Shown here: piece after piece, positions 5,291 through 12,288 of the stretch
Position numbering within the stretch: position 1 is the first letter of the stretch
How the letters are laid out: each line of letters starts with the position of its first letter
Origin: Dehalococcoidia bacterium
GTDB taxonomy: Bacteria; Chloroflexota; Dehalococcoidia; Dehalococcoidales; RBG-16-60-22
Reading direction: 5' to 3'
NCBI GenBank assembly: GCA_004375725.1
Contig: SOKS01000150.1
Location: forward strand, 1 to 12,288
DNA: 12,288 nt
Position numbers and translations under genes: made by a program
The notes under the pieces: generated by a model
Told to the model about the DNA's origin: nothing
Seen by the model: only the letters and a program-made list of their open reading frames with translations
The model's database searches: none

Positions 5291-7109
5291 TACGGTCGAG
5301 GCTGAAGTCGAAGAGGCCTCCCAACCGCCAGAGACCCCCAAAAGTCAGATAGAGCTGCCTCATTCGCTGAGCGTGCGCCAACTGGCTGACCTCCTGCAGG
5401 TCAGCGCTGTTGACATCATCAAACAGCTCATGCGAAAGGACATCATGGCCAATATCAACCAGGCCATTGACTATGATATTGCGTCAGAGGTAGCCACCAG
5501 CCTGAACTTTGAAACACGCCTGAGGCCACGGACTGCAAAAGGTGCCGCCAGCGCCATCAGCGAGATAAGGAAGCGCCGCAAGCTACAGGTTGAAGAGGCA
5601 GGAAACCTGCAACCGCGTCCCCCGGTGGTGACGGTTATGGGCCATGTTGACCACGGAAAGACACGGCTGCTTGATGCCATCCGCCAGACCGATGTCATGG
5701 CTACTGAAGCTGGCGCCATCACTCAGCATATTGGCGCCTATCAGGTGAAGGTGGACGAGCAGAAAATCACCTTCTTGGACACCCCGGGACATGAAGCGTT
5801 CACCGCCATGCGAGCCCACGGTGCCCAGATAACCGATATTATCATCCTGGTGGTGGCAGCAGATGACGGCATAATGCCACAAACGGTGGAAGCGATCAAC
5901 CACGCCCGTGCCGCGGAGGTACCAATTATCGTCGCCCTCAATAAAATTGACAAACCGGAAGCAGATCAGGATCGGGTAAAGCAGCAACTGGCGGAAGCAG
6001 GGCTGGTGATTGAGGAATGGGGAGGAGATATTGTCTGCGTGCCCATTTCTGCGAAAGAGAAAATCGGTATTCAGGAACTTCTGGAAAACCTTCTAGTTGT
6101 AGCCGAGGTGGAAGAACTTAAAGCCAATCCAGCGGGTCCAGCCTCCGGAGTGGTCGTTGAGGCTGAGATGGACAGAAACCGCGGCCCGCTGGCCACCATA
6201 CTGGTGAACAGTGGCACTCTGAAGCCGGCCGATACCGTTGTCGTTGGTGGCACGTGGGGCAGGGTCAGGGCTATGTTTAACGACCTGGGCAAACAGGTAA
6301 AGAAAGCCGGGCCGGCCACGCCAGTAGAAATCATGGGCCTGGACAGCGTGCCGCAGGCTGGAGATATTCTGACCGCAGTAGCCAGCGAACAGCAGGCGCA
6401 GTCAATGCTGGAAAAGCACCGGAGGGGGGAAGAAGAAGGGACTTCAGTTTCTTCAAGAGTGGTAAGTCTACACGATCTCTACGATAAAATCAGCAGTGGC
6501 CAGGTCAAAGGGCTCAATGTCATCCTGAAGGCGGATGTCCAGGGCAGTATCGAACCAATCAGAAGCTCTCTGGAGCTTCTGAGCACCAATGAAGTCCAGG
6601 TAAGAATCATCCACAGCGGCACTGGAAACGTGTCCGAAAGTGACGTAATGCTGGCCACCGCCTCCCACGGACTCATCATTGGCTTCGGTGTCGGCACTGA
6701 TGAAGGCGCCCGCCGGCAGGCAAGTACGGAAGGTATTGATATCCGCCACTACGACGTGATATACAACGTGGTTGACGACGTGGAAAAGGCACTCAAAGGC
6801 CTGCTGGAGCCCGAACTTGTTGAGGTCATTGAAGGACACGCCGAAGTCCGAGCCATCTTCTCAGCGATAAAGGGGGTACAGGTGGCCGGTATCTATGTTT
6901 TAGACGGCAAGGTCAGCCGCAATTCTTCAGTGAGGGTGCGCCGCGGTGAGGAGGTTATCAGTGACACCACCGTCAGCAGCCTGCGGCGGTTCAAAGACGA
7001 TGTCCGCGAAGTGGCCACCGGCTATGAATGCGGTATCAGCGTTAAAGACTTCGATAATTTTCAGGTTGGTGACCTGCTTGAATTCTACCGCATAGATAAA
7101 GCCGCCTAG
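5265..7109 (+). CDS. infB: Translation initiation factor IF-2 (short form)
   Basis: A 614-residue IF-2, the GTPase that brings initiator fMet-tRNA to the 30S subunit and promotes subunit joining. It has one IF2_N-type helical module (about 31-83, LPHSLSVRQLADLL...), then the G domain: G1 GHVDHGKT 126-133, G2 GAITQHIGAY 150-159, G3 DTPGH 172-176, G4 NKID 226-229 and G5 SAK 262-264. Domains II, III and the C-terminal fMet-tRNA-binding domain fill the rest. The long charged linker of enterobacterial IF-2 is absent, making it much shorter. The start is GTG at 5265, preceded by AAAGGAG (5252-5258) at six bases, inside the ylxR reading frame. rbfA follows after 32 bases. Confidence 0.98.
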   Translation: MPRAKKPDNTVEAEVEEASQPPETPKSQIELPHSLSVRQLADLLQVSAVDIIKQLMRKDIMANINQAIDYDIASEVATSLNFETRLRPRTAKGAASAISEIRKRRKLQVEEAGNLQPRPPVVTVMGHVDHGKTRLLDAIRQTDVMATEAGAITQHIGAYQVKVDEQKITFLDTPGHEAFTAMRAHGAQITDIIILVVAADDGIMPQTVEAINHARAAEVPIIVALNKIDKPEADQDRVKQQLAEAGLVIEEWGGDIVCVPISAKEKIGIQELLENLLVVAEVEELKANPAGPASGVVVEAEMDRNRGPLATILVNSGTLKPADTVVVGGTWGRVRAMFNDLGKQVKKAGPATPVEIMGLDSVPQAGDILTAVASEQQAQSMLEKHRRGEEEGTSVSSRVVSLHDLYDKISSGQVKGLNVILKADVQGSIEPIRSSLELLSTNEVQVRIIHSGTGNVSESDVMLATASHGLIIGFGVGTDEGARRQASTEGIDIRHYDVIYNVVDDVEKALKGLLEPELVEVIEGHAEVRAIFSAIKGVQVAGIYVLDGKVSRNSSVRVRRGEEVISDTTVSSLRRFKDDVREVATGYECGISVKDFDNFQVGDLLEFYRIDKAA

Positions 7110-7141
7110 CCCGGCAAATATAAACTCCAGGAGCCCATATT

Positions 7142-7492
7142 GTGTCTCATCGGATTGAACGTATAAACCAGCTCATCCGTCAGGAAATCAGCGACCTCCT
7201 ACAGCATGAAATCAAAGACCCGAGACTCAGTAAGTTCATTGCCGTTACCGAGGTTGCTACCTCCCCGGACCTCAGACGCGCCAGGGTCTATATCAGCTTC
7301 ATCAGCAGTCAGCAGGAAAAGCAGGCGGCGCTTGACGCCCTTGCCAGCGCTTCAAATTTCCTCCGCAAGGAAATGGCCCGAAAACTAAGGTTACGGCACA
7401 TCCCAGAACTCAGCTTCCACTGGGATGATTCCATCGAGCGCGGCACACATATCATGGACCTCATCGACCAGGTGAGTCCCTCAGACCACTGA
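7142..7492 (+). CDS. rbfA: 30S ribosome-binding factor RbfA
   Basis: A 116-residue protein with the KH-like fold of RbfA, which binds the small subunit during late 16S rRNA maturation and is needed for cold adaptation in several bacteria. Recognisable segments are an N-terminal helix with RIERINQLIRQEIS, then DPRLSKFIAVTEVATSPDLR, the helix LASASNFLRKEMARKLRLR, and PELSFHWDDS near the end. Length is normal for the family. The start is GTG with AGGAG (7129-7133) eight bases before it. Two stop codons follow in tandem (TGA TAA). The gene that usually comes next in this operon (a DHH phosphoesterase or truB) is replaced by an unrelated coiled-coil gene 60 bases downstream. Confidence 0.95.
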   Translation: MSHRIERINQLIRQEISDLLQHEIKDPRLSKFIAVTEVATSPDLRRARVYISFISSQQEKQAALDALASASNFLRKEMARKLRLRHIPELSFHWDDSIERGTHIMDLIDQVSPSDH

Positions 7493-7552
7493 TAACTTTG
7501 ATTCTCTCGATACATCTATAACCGTGCAAGTGTAACTCAAGGGGGCAACACC

Positions 7553-8302
7553 ATGAAAAGATGGATAATTATTGTCATTCTGGCTGGTGCATCTCTTTTC
7601 TTTTACCTGAACTTCTTTAATACCAACGCCCAGCTATATACGGTCGAAGCAGCGTTAAATTCCACACATACCCAGCTTGAATCGACCAAAACAGAGCTGA
7701 AAGCAACGAAAGGGGAGGTGGCTGCCACCAAAACAGAGCTGGAAGCCGTTATGGTCAAGATAGCCAGCACTGAGACAGAACTGCAATCAATAAAAGACCG
7801 GTTACAGTCAGCAGAAACCGAGCTAGCCTCCACATCAGCCAGCCTCAGCACAATACAGGCTGAAATGGATGAGAAAGAAACCGAGCTTGTTGAGTTGCAG
7901 ATTAGCCATGAAGGACTGATGACCGGGCATGGTTATACCCTTACAGACCCTACTTATAGCGCTTTGATGCGTTTTCTGGAGAATGATGATACGGACAAAG
8001 CAGAATACATAAAGGGTGAATATGAATGCGCCGAGTTTGCTACGAATTTGTGCAATCGTGCCGAGGATAAAGATATTCGATGCGCTTATGTTTCCCTCCG
8101 GTTTCCAGACGGGAGGGGACACGCGATTGTCGCTTTCGACACCATAGATAAAGGCCTGACTTATATTGAACCGCAATATGATGACCTGGTTGAAATCGAA
8201 ATAGGCAAACCTTTCTACCAATGTATTGTACCCTCAGGTGACTACACCTATGAAAAATCGGACCAGGATGACACCATTGAAAAAGTGCTTGTTGCCTGGT
8301 AG
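7553..8302 (+). CDS. Membrane-anchored coiled-coil protein with transglutaminase-like C-terminal domain
   Basis: A 249-residue protein, not a family I can name. Residues 4-22 form one hydrophobic segment, either an uncleaved signal anchor or a signal peptide, so the rest is probably outside the cytoplasm. Residues 33-116 are twelve uninterrupted heptads, typically TELxxTK, with Leu/Ile/Val/Met at the third position of each and Thr, Ile or Val three residues later: a long coiled coil. The C-terminal part (about 130-249) has YECAEFATNLCNRA with C159, GRGHAIVAF with H190 and TYIEPQYDD with E206, the order and spacing of a transglutaminase-like Cys-His-Asp/Glu triad. Activity is not proven. The start is ATG with AAGGGGG at eight bases. 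It lies inside the rbfA-truB interval, same strand, with no clear promoter of its own. Confidence 0.72.
   Translation: MKRWIIIVILAGASLFFYLNFFNTNAQLYTVEAALNSTHTQLESTKTELKATKGEVAATKTELEAVMVKIASTETELQSIKDRLQSAETELASTSASLSTIQAEMDEKETELVELQISHEGLMTGHGYTLTDPTYSALMRFLENDDTDKAEYIKGEYECAEFATNLCNRAEDKDIRCAYVSLRFPDGRGHAIVAFDTIDKGLTYIEPQYDDLVEIEIGKPFYQCIVPSGDYTYEKSDQDDTIEKVLVAW
7685..7741 (+). repeat. Direct 15-base repeat inside the coiled-coil coding region
   Basis: The 15-mer ACCAAAACAGAGCTG occurs at 7685-7699 and again at 7727-7741, 42 bases apart, exactly two heptads. It suggests that the coiled coil grew at least partly by in-frame duplication of 21- or 42-base units. Confidence 0.6.
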
Positions 8303-8332
8303 AAAGAGGCGATTTCATGGTGAGGGCTAACG

Positions 8333-9232
8333 ATGGACGGCATATTAAATATTGATAAGCCCTCGGGCAAGACCTCATACCGCGTGGTAGCGCTGGTGAA
8401 ACAGCTCAGCGGCGAGCGCCGCGTTGGGCATGCCGGAACCCTCGACCCGCTGGCGACCGGTGTGCTGCCGGTTTGCCTCGGGCAGGCGACACGCATCGTC
8501 GAATTCCTTGCCGATGCCACCAAGACGTACCGGGCCGGGATTGAACTGGGAATAGCCACGGATACCTATGATGCCAGCGGCAGGATTACCCAGCAAGAAG
8601 ACCCGTCCGGCATCCTTCGGGAGCAGGTTGAAAGAGCACTGGCTTCCTTCCGCGGCGTTATCCTACAGACACCGCCAATGTACAGCGCCATCAAGCACCA
8701 GGGGAAGAAACTGTACGAACTGGCCCGTGCCGGCATAACCGTCGAGCGAAAAAGCCGGCCGGTGACCATACACAATCTGGATATCGTTGGTTTCCAGTCG
8801 CCGCTCGTTACCATCGAAGTGGAATGCGGGAAGGGCACTTATATACGCTCACTGGCTCATGACCTGGGGCAGATTCTGGGCTGTGGTGCCAATCTCAAAA
8901 GCCTTGTCCGCCTGCGCTACGGCCCGTTTGATATCGAGAATGCAGTGAGCGTACCCCGACTTGAAGATGCCTTCCGCAGGGGCCATTGGGAGCATTTCGT
9001 TCACCCTATGGACTTCGTGCTCTCGGCATGGCCGGCGGTGGTGGTCGATGAGGCCACGGAAGAGGTAATCAGAAACGGGGCACCAGTTGCTTTACCCATG
9101 GAACCATCAAGCGCAAGCGGAAGCTACTGTCGGTCTTACACTGCTGACGGCCATTTCCTGGGCGTGCTGCGCTTTGAGACGGAGAAAGGGCAGTGGCACC
9201 CGGAGAAGGTCTTTCAAGACAGCCATCAGTAA
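8333..9232 (+). CDS. truB: tRNA pseudouridine-55 synthase TruB
   Basis: A 299-residue TruB, which makes pseudouridine 55 in the T loop of most tRNAs. Motif I is MDGILNIDKPSGKTS at the N-terminus. The catalytic aspartate D38 is in GHAGTLDPLATG, followed by LPVCLGQATR. KTYRAGIELG, TPPMYSAIKHQGKKLYELAR and GKGTYIRSLAHDLG are the other family signatures. The last 60 residues (AWPAVVVDEATEEVIRNGAP...) match the C-terminal PUA-like extension. The length is usual. The start is ATG with GGTGAGGG ending seven bases before it. It is the last gene of the nusA operon here; a new promoter lies 44 bases after its stop codon. Confidence 0.97.
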   Translation: MDGILNIDKPSGKTSYRVVALVKQLSGERRVGHAGTLDPLATGVLPVCLGQATRIVEFLADATKTYRAGIELGIATDTYDASGRITQQEDPSGILREQVERALASFRGVILQTPPMYSAIKHQGKKLYELARAGITVERKSRPVTIHNLDIVGFQSPLVTIEVECGKGTYIRSLAHDLGQILGCGANLKSLVRLRYGPFDIENAVSVPRLEDAFRRGHWEHFVHPMDFVLSAWPAVVVDEATEEVIRNGAPVALPMEPSSASGSYCRSYTADGHFLGVLRFETEKGQWHPEKVFQDSHQ

Positions 9233-9275
9233 CCGCCAGGCCTGCGTCGTGATACGCATCACCAACTGGAATCAC

Positions 9276-9305
9276 TTGACAGCGCACGCCCGATAAAGGT
9301 ATAGT
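9276..9305 (+). promoter_or_regulatory. Near-consensus promoter of the ino1 operon
   Basis: A perfect -35 TTGACA (9276-9281), an 18-base spacer and -10 TATAGT (9300-9305). The start is expected near 9312. It separates the truB end from the inositol genes and argues that ino1 is transcribed independently of the translation operon. Confidence 0.75.
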
Positions 9306-9338
9306 GCAGCGGATGCTATGAAGGGGGACAAACCAAGC

Positions 9339-10439
9339 ATGGGAAAAATAAACGTGGCCATCATCGGCGTGGGTAATTGCTCTTCGTCTCTGGTCCAGGG
9401 TGTTCATTACTACAAAGACGCAAAAGCAACCGAGTTTGTGCCGGGGCTAATGCACGTGAACCTTGGCGGGTACCATATCAGCGATATCAACTTTGTGGCC
9501 GCCATTGATATTGATAAAAACAAGGTGGGCAAAGACCTGGCCGAAGCCATTTATACGAAGCCAAATAACACCTTTAAATTCTGCGAGGTACCACCCACGG
9601 GGGTTATTGTGCAGCGCGGTATGACCCATGACGGTCTGGGTAAATATCTGTCACAGATGATACAGAAAGCGCCCGGTCCGACCGCCGATATTGTCAGTAT
9701 TCTCAAGGAAACCAAGACCGATGTCGTCATCAACTACCTGCCGGTCGGCAGTGAAGAGGCGACCAAGTGGTATATCGAGCAGATACTGACCGCGGGCTGC
9801 GGCTTAATCAACTGCATTCCGGTGTTTATCGCCCGCGAGAAGTACTGGCAGAAGCGCTTCACCGAAAAAGGGCTCACCGTTATTGGCGATGATATCAAGT
9901 CGCAGGTCGGCGCCACCATTACCCATCGCGTGCTGACACGCCTGTTCCGTGACCGCGGCGTCAAGCTGGAGCGCACCTACCAGATGAACTTCGGCGGCAA
10001 TACCGACTTCTATAACATGCTGGAGCGGGAAAGACTCGAGTCCAAGAAGATCTCCAAGACTAACTCGGTTACCTCACAGCTTGATTACAAGATGAATCCC
10101 GACGATATATACGTTGGCCCCAGCGACTACGTTCCCTGGCTGCACGACCGCAAGTTCTGCTACATCAAAATGGAAGGCCGTACTTTTGGCGATGTACCGC
10201 TGAACCTGGAACTGAAACTGGAGGTCTGGGACAGCCCCAACTCCGCCGGCGTTGTCATTGACGCTATCAGGTGCAGCAAGCTGGCCATAGACCGCGGACT
10301 TGTCGGAGAATTGGTGGCACCGTCCGCTTACTTCATGAAGTCACCCCCAATCCAGTACTCTGATTCAGAAGCACACCAGATGGTGGAAGAGTTCATCGCC
10401 AACATGGCTCAGGTCAAGGCAAAGAAACCAGCCAAGTAA
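9339..10439 (+). CDS. ino1: Inositol-3-phosphate synthase (myo-inositol-1-phosphate synthase)
   Basis: A 366-residue MIPS of the short bacterial/archaeal type, converting glucose-6-phosphate to 1D-myo-inositol 3-phosphate with tightly bound NAD. The N-terminal Rossmann motif is IGVGNC (9-14). Active-site signatures are DDIKSQVGAT (184-193, with the conserved Lys), NFGGNTDF (217-224), KTNSVTSQ (240-247) and SPNSAG (299-304). I take the ATG at 9339, not the in-frame ATG at 9318: the latter is only about six bases from the predicted transcription start and has no ribosome site, while AAGGGGG (9321-9327) serves 9339, with a longish spacing of 11. The family usually begins right at the Rossmann strand, as MGKINVAIIG does. 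A CDP-alcohol transferase follows after 60 bases and is a logical consumer of the product. Confidence 0.95.
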   Translation: MGKINVAIIGVGNCSSSLVQGVHYYKDAKATEFVPGLMHVNLGGYHISDINFVAAIDIDKNKVGKDLAEAIYTKPNNTFKFCEVPPTGVIVQRGMTHDGLGKYLSQMIQKAPGPTADIVSILKETKTDVVINYLPVGSEEATKWYIEQILTAGCGLINCIPVFIAREKYWQKRFTEKGLTVIGDDIKSQVGATITHRVLTRLFRDRGVKLERTYQMNFGGNTDFYNMLERERLESKKISKTNSVTSQLDYKMNPDDIYVGPSDYVPWLHDRKFCYIKMEGRTFGDVPLNLELKLEVWDSPNSAGVVIDAIRCSKLAIDRGLVGELVAPSAYFMKSPPIQYSDSEAHQMVEEFIANMAQVKAKKPAK

Positions 10440-10499
10440 CACTTCGCGAGGTTTTCGGACAGTAACTGGCAAAGCAAGGGTATTATCTGGGTCTGAAGA

Positions 10500-11144
10500 A
10501 TGGAAGGGAACTCAGTTAGCATCACCTCAAGAAAACAGCCGTTCAAGTCCCGGTTAGCCGAAGCCCGTAAAGTCGCTGCCCACCGTCTTTCTCAGCCGTT
10601 AGTACAGCTTCTGGCCAGGACAGGAGTAACCCCCAATGCTCTGACCTGGTTCAGCCTCTTGCTTGCCTTCGGGGCGGCCACGCTGATTGCCCTCGGACAG
10701 CCTTTCGCTGCCGGCTTTGTTGTCCTTATCTCTGGACTGTTTGACATGCTGGACGGGGCGCTGGCCCGCCTTACCGGCAAGAGCACGCGTTTTGGCGCCA
10801 TACTCGACTCAACACTGGACCGACTGGGCGAGGTGGCCATCTTTCTGGGCCTCTTAATACTCTTTGTCAGGGATTTCTCCACGCCCGGTATACTTATCGT
10901 CGGTTTCGCATTGTCCGGTGCGCTGCTGGTCAGCTACCTTCGAGCTCGGGCGGAAGCAGCTGGCCTGATTGGTGAGGTAGGCCTTTTCACCCGTACAGAA
11001 AGAGTAATCATCTTATCACTTGGGCTCCTGCTAAGTAGCATCGACTATGCCTTGATTACGTCGCTGGGTATCATCGCCTTTCTCAGCTATCTGACTGTCA
11101 TCCAGAGGCTGCTTCACGCCTGGCGCCAGACAAAGGAAGATTAG
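10500..11144 (+). CDS. CDP-alcohol phosphatidyltransferase, probable phosphatidylinositol-phosphate synthase type
   Basis: A 214-residue integral membrane enzyme. The complete CDP-alcohol motif is present: D82, D85-G86, A89-R90, G99, D103 and D107, with exact D-x2-DG-x2-AR-x8-G-x3-D-x3-D spacing. Several hydrophobic segments surround it, compatible with the six-helix fold. The downstream stretch SYLRARAEAAGL...G...RTER resembles the region that in phosphatidylinositol-phosphate synthases helps bind inositol phosphate. Together with the adjacent ino1, this suggests transfer of inositol 3-phosphate (1D-myo-inositol-1-phosphate numbering varies) onto CDP-diacylglycerol. PgsA-like or di-inositol-phosphate synthase activity remains possible. 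The start is ATG 10500 with only a weak GAAGA before it. purA follows 28 bases downstream. Confidence 0.85.
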   Translation: MEGNSVSITSRKQPFKSRLAEARKVAAHRLSQPLVQLLARTGVTPNALTWFSLLLAFGAATLIALGQPFAAGFVVLISGLFDMLDGALARLTGKSTRFGAILDSTLDRLGEVAIFLGLLILFVRDFSTPGILIVGFALSGALLVSYLRARAEAAGLIGEVGLFTRTERVIILSLGLLLSSIDYALITSLGIIAFLSYLTVIQRLLHAWRQTKED

Positions 11145-11172
11145 TTTTCACATCACTTTCGGGGAGGCTTTA

Positions 11173-12288
11173 ATGTCAGTAATTGCGATTATCGGAGCTC
11201 AGTGGGGAGACGAAGGAAAAGGCAAGATAGTTGACCTGCTTGCCGAGCAGGCAGATATGGTGGTGCGTTTTTCCGGCGGGGATAATGCCGGGCACACTGT
11301 GGTCAATCAGCTCGGTGAGTTTAAATTGCATCTGATCCCCTCGGGCATTTTCTCCACCAAAGCTACCTCCGTTATTGGAAACGGTGTGGTGGTCAACCCA
11401 CGTGGTTTGCTCGACGAGCTGAATGTGCTCAAGCAGCGCGGCGTGGACACCTCACGTTTGTTCATCAGCGACCGGGCCCATCTGGTAATGCCCTACCACA
11501 TTCTTCTTGATGGGCTGGAGGAAGAAGCACGGGGAGGTAAAGCCATTGGCACTACACGCAAAGGCATCGGTCCCGCCTTTGCCGATAAGGTTGCCAGGCT
11601 GGGCATCAGGACCAGCGACCTGTTGGACAGAGAAATCTTCCGCGAGCGACTTCACACCGTACTCGCCCACAAGAACACCATACTGACCAAGGTATTTAAT
11701 GCTGACCCGCTGTCAGAAGAAGAGGTCTATAGCGAATATTGCCGGTACGGTGAGATACTGGCTCCCCATATCTGCGATACCACTGCCCTGCTGGAAAAAG
11801 CACTAAATGACGGGAAACAGATAATGCTGGAAGGGGCCCAGGGGACTTTGCTTGACCCCGATTTTGGCACCTATCCCTATGCCACGTCCTCTTCACCGCT
11901 GGCCGGGGGAGGTTGCCTGGGTGCCGGCCTTGGGCCGACCAAGATAGACCAGGTTCTGGGCATTTTCAAGGCGTACTGTACCCGTGTTGGCGGCGGCCCC
12001 ATGCCCACCGAGCTGGAAGATGAAATCGGCGCCTCAATTCGGGAATGTGGCCACGAATACGGCACCACCACCGGTCGACCGCGGCGCTGTGGCTGGTTTG
12101 ATGCCGTTGCCTCCAGATTCAGCACCCGCGTGAATGGCTATACCCAGGCGATTATCACCCGCCTCGACGTGCTGGATACACAGCCCGCGCTAAAAATATG
12201 CACCGGTTACGAGGTCGACGGTAAAAAAATCGATTCCTTCCCGGCAAGTGCGGCCATGCTGGAAAAGTGCCGGCCAGTCTATGAAGAA
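11173..12288 (+). CDS. purA: Adenylosuccinate synthetase PurA (3' end outside window)
   Basis: The first 372 codons of a protein that is normally about 430 residues. PurA joins IMP and aspartate with GTP in the first step from IMP to AMP. Signatures are MSVIAIIGAQWGDEGKGK with the catalytic Asp of WGDEGKGK, GGDNAGHTVV with the catalytic His, GTTRKGIGPAF, LEGAQGTLLD, TRVGGGPMPTEL and TTTGRPRRCGWFD. The IMP-site segment reads ATSSSPLAGG where TSSNPTAGG is more common. The start is ATG with GGGGAGG (11161-11167) five bases before it. It lies 28 bases after the CDP-alcohol transferase and is probably in the same transcript as ino1, though the pathways are not obviously related. The reading frame is open to the last base of the window. 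Confidence 0.97.
   Translation, partial: MSVIAIIGAQWGDEGKGKIVDLLAEQADMVVRFSGGDNAGHTVVNQLGEFKLHLIPSGIFSTKATSVIGNGVVVNPRGLLDELNVLKQRGVDTSRLFISDRAHLVMPYHILLDGLEEEARGGKAIGTTRKGIGPAFADKVARLGIRTSDLLDREIFRERLHTVLAHKNTILTKVFNADPLSEEEVYSEYCRYGEILAPHICDTTALLEKALNDGKQIMLEGAQGTLLDPDFGTYPYATSSSPLAGGGCLGAGLGPTKIDQVLGIFKAYCTRVGGGPMPTELEDEIGASIRECGHEYGTTTGRPRRCGWFDAVASRFSTRVNGYTQAIITRLDVLDTQPALKICTGYEVDGKKIDSFPASAAMLEKCRPVYEE

Noticed and set aside
7493..7552. Possible promoter for the coiled-coil gene (TTGATT ... TATAAC)
   Set aside because: The spacing is only about 13 bases, too short for a standard promoter; co-transcription with rbfA is simpler.
9318..9338. Upstream ATG for ino1
   Set aside because: It is about six bases from the predicted transcription start and lacks a ribosome site; the family begins at the Rossmann strand encoded from 9339.

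Overview
The window reads as bacterial chromosome from an anaerobe-type lineage. I suspect Chloroflexota, probably Dehalococcoidia-like. The hints are a short IF-2, a nusA-ylxR-infB-rbfA-truB block without rimP in front, an Ino1 plus CDP-alcohol transferase pair, and a tRNA gene without an encoded CCA. That assignment is an inference from gene content, not a proof. Gene density is high, no gap exceeds about 230 bases, and I see no IS element, CRISPR array or phage gene.

Region 1 (1-2172). A gene tail, probably of an alpha/beta hydrolase, is followed 12 bases later by a small cupin protein. Convergent to them, on the minus strand, is a tRNA-Leu(UAG) gene with a class I adenylate-forming (acyl-CoA synthetase-like) enzyme directly behind it. 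The ligase ATG lies 11 bases past the mature tRNA 3' end, so the two probably share the transcript that starts at a promoter near 2227-2255.

Region 2 (2400-3420). A small Tyr/Gln/Glu-rich lipoprotein has its own promoter and is followed by a YggS/PLPBP-type PLP-binding protein.

Region 3 (3435-9232). This is a translation and RNA-maturation operon. It has a strong promoter, then a leader carrying a terminator-like hairpin with a T-tract, then nusA, ylxR (rnpM), infB, rbfA, an unusual membrane-anchored coiled-coil protein with a transglutaminase-like C-terminal domain, and truB. nusA/ylxR and ylxR/infB overlap. The hairpin sits between the only visible promoter and nusA with no space for another promoter, so it looks like an attenuator rather than a simple end-of-gene terminator.

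Region 4 (9276-12288). A near-consensus promoter drives inositol-3-phosphate synthase (ino1), then a CDP-alcohol phosphatidyltransferase likely to make an inositol phospholipid, then purA, which is cut by the window edge. The first two form a plausible route from glucose-6-phosphate to inositol-headgroup lipids.

No clearly new multi-gene system is visible. The observations most worth following are the nusA leader hairpin, the coiled-coil/transglutaminase-like protein inside the rbfA-truB interval, and the tRNA-ligase dicistron, whose tRNA bases can be mistranslated into a false N-terminal extension.
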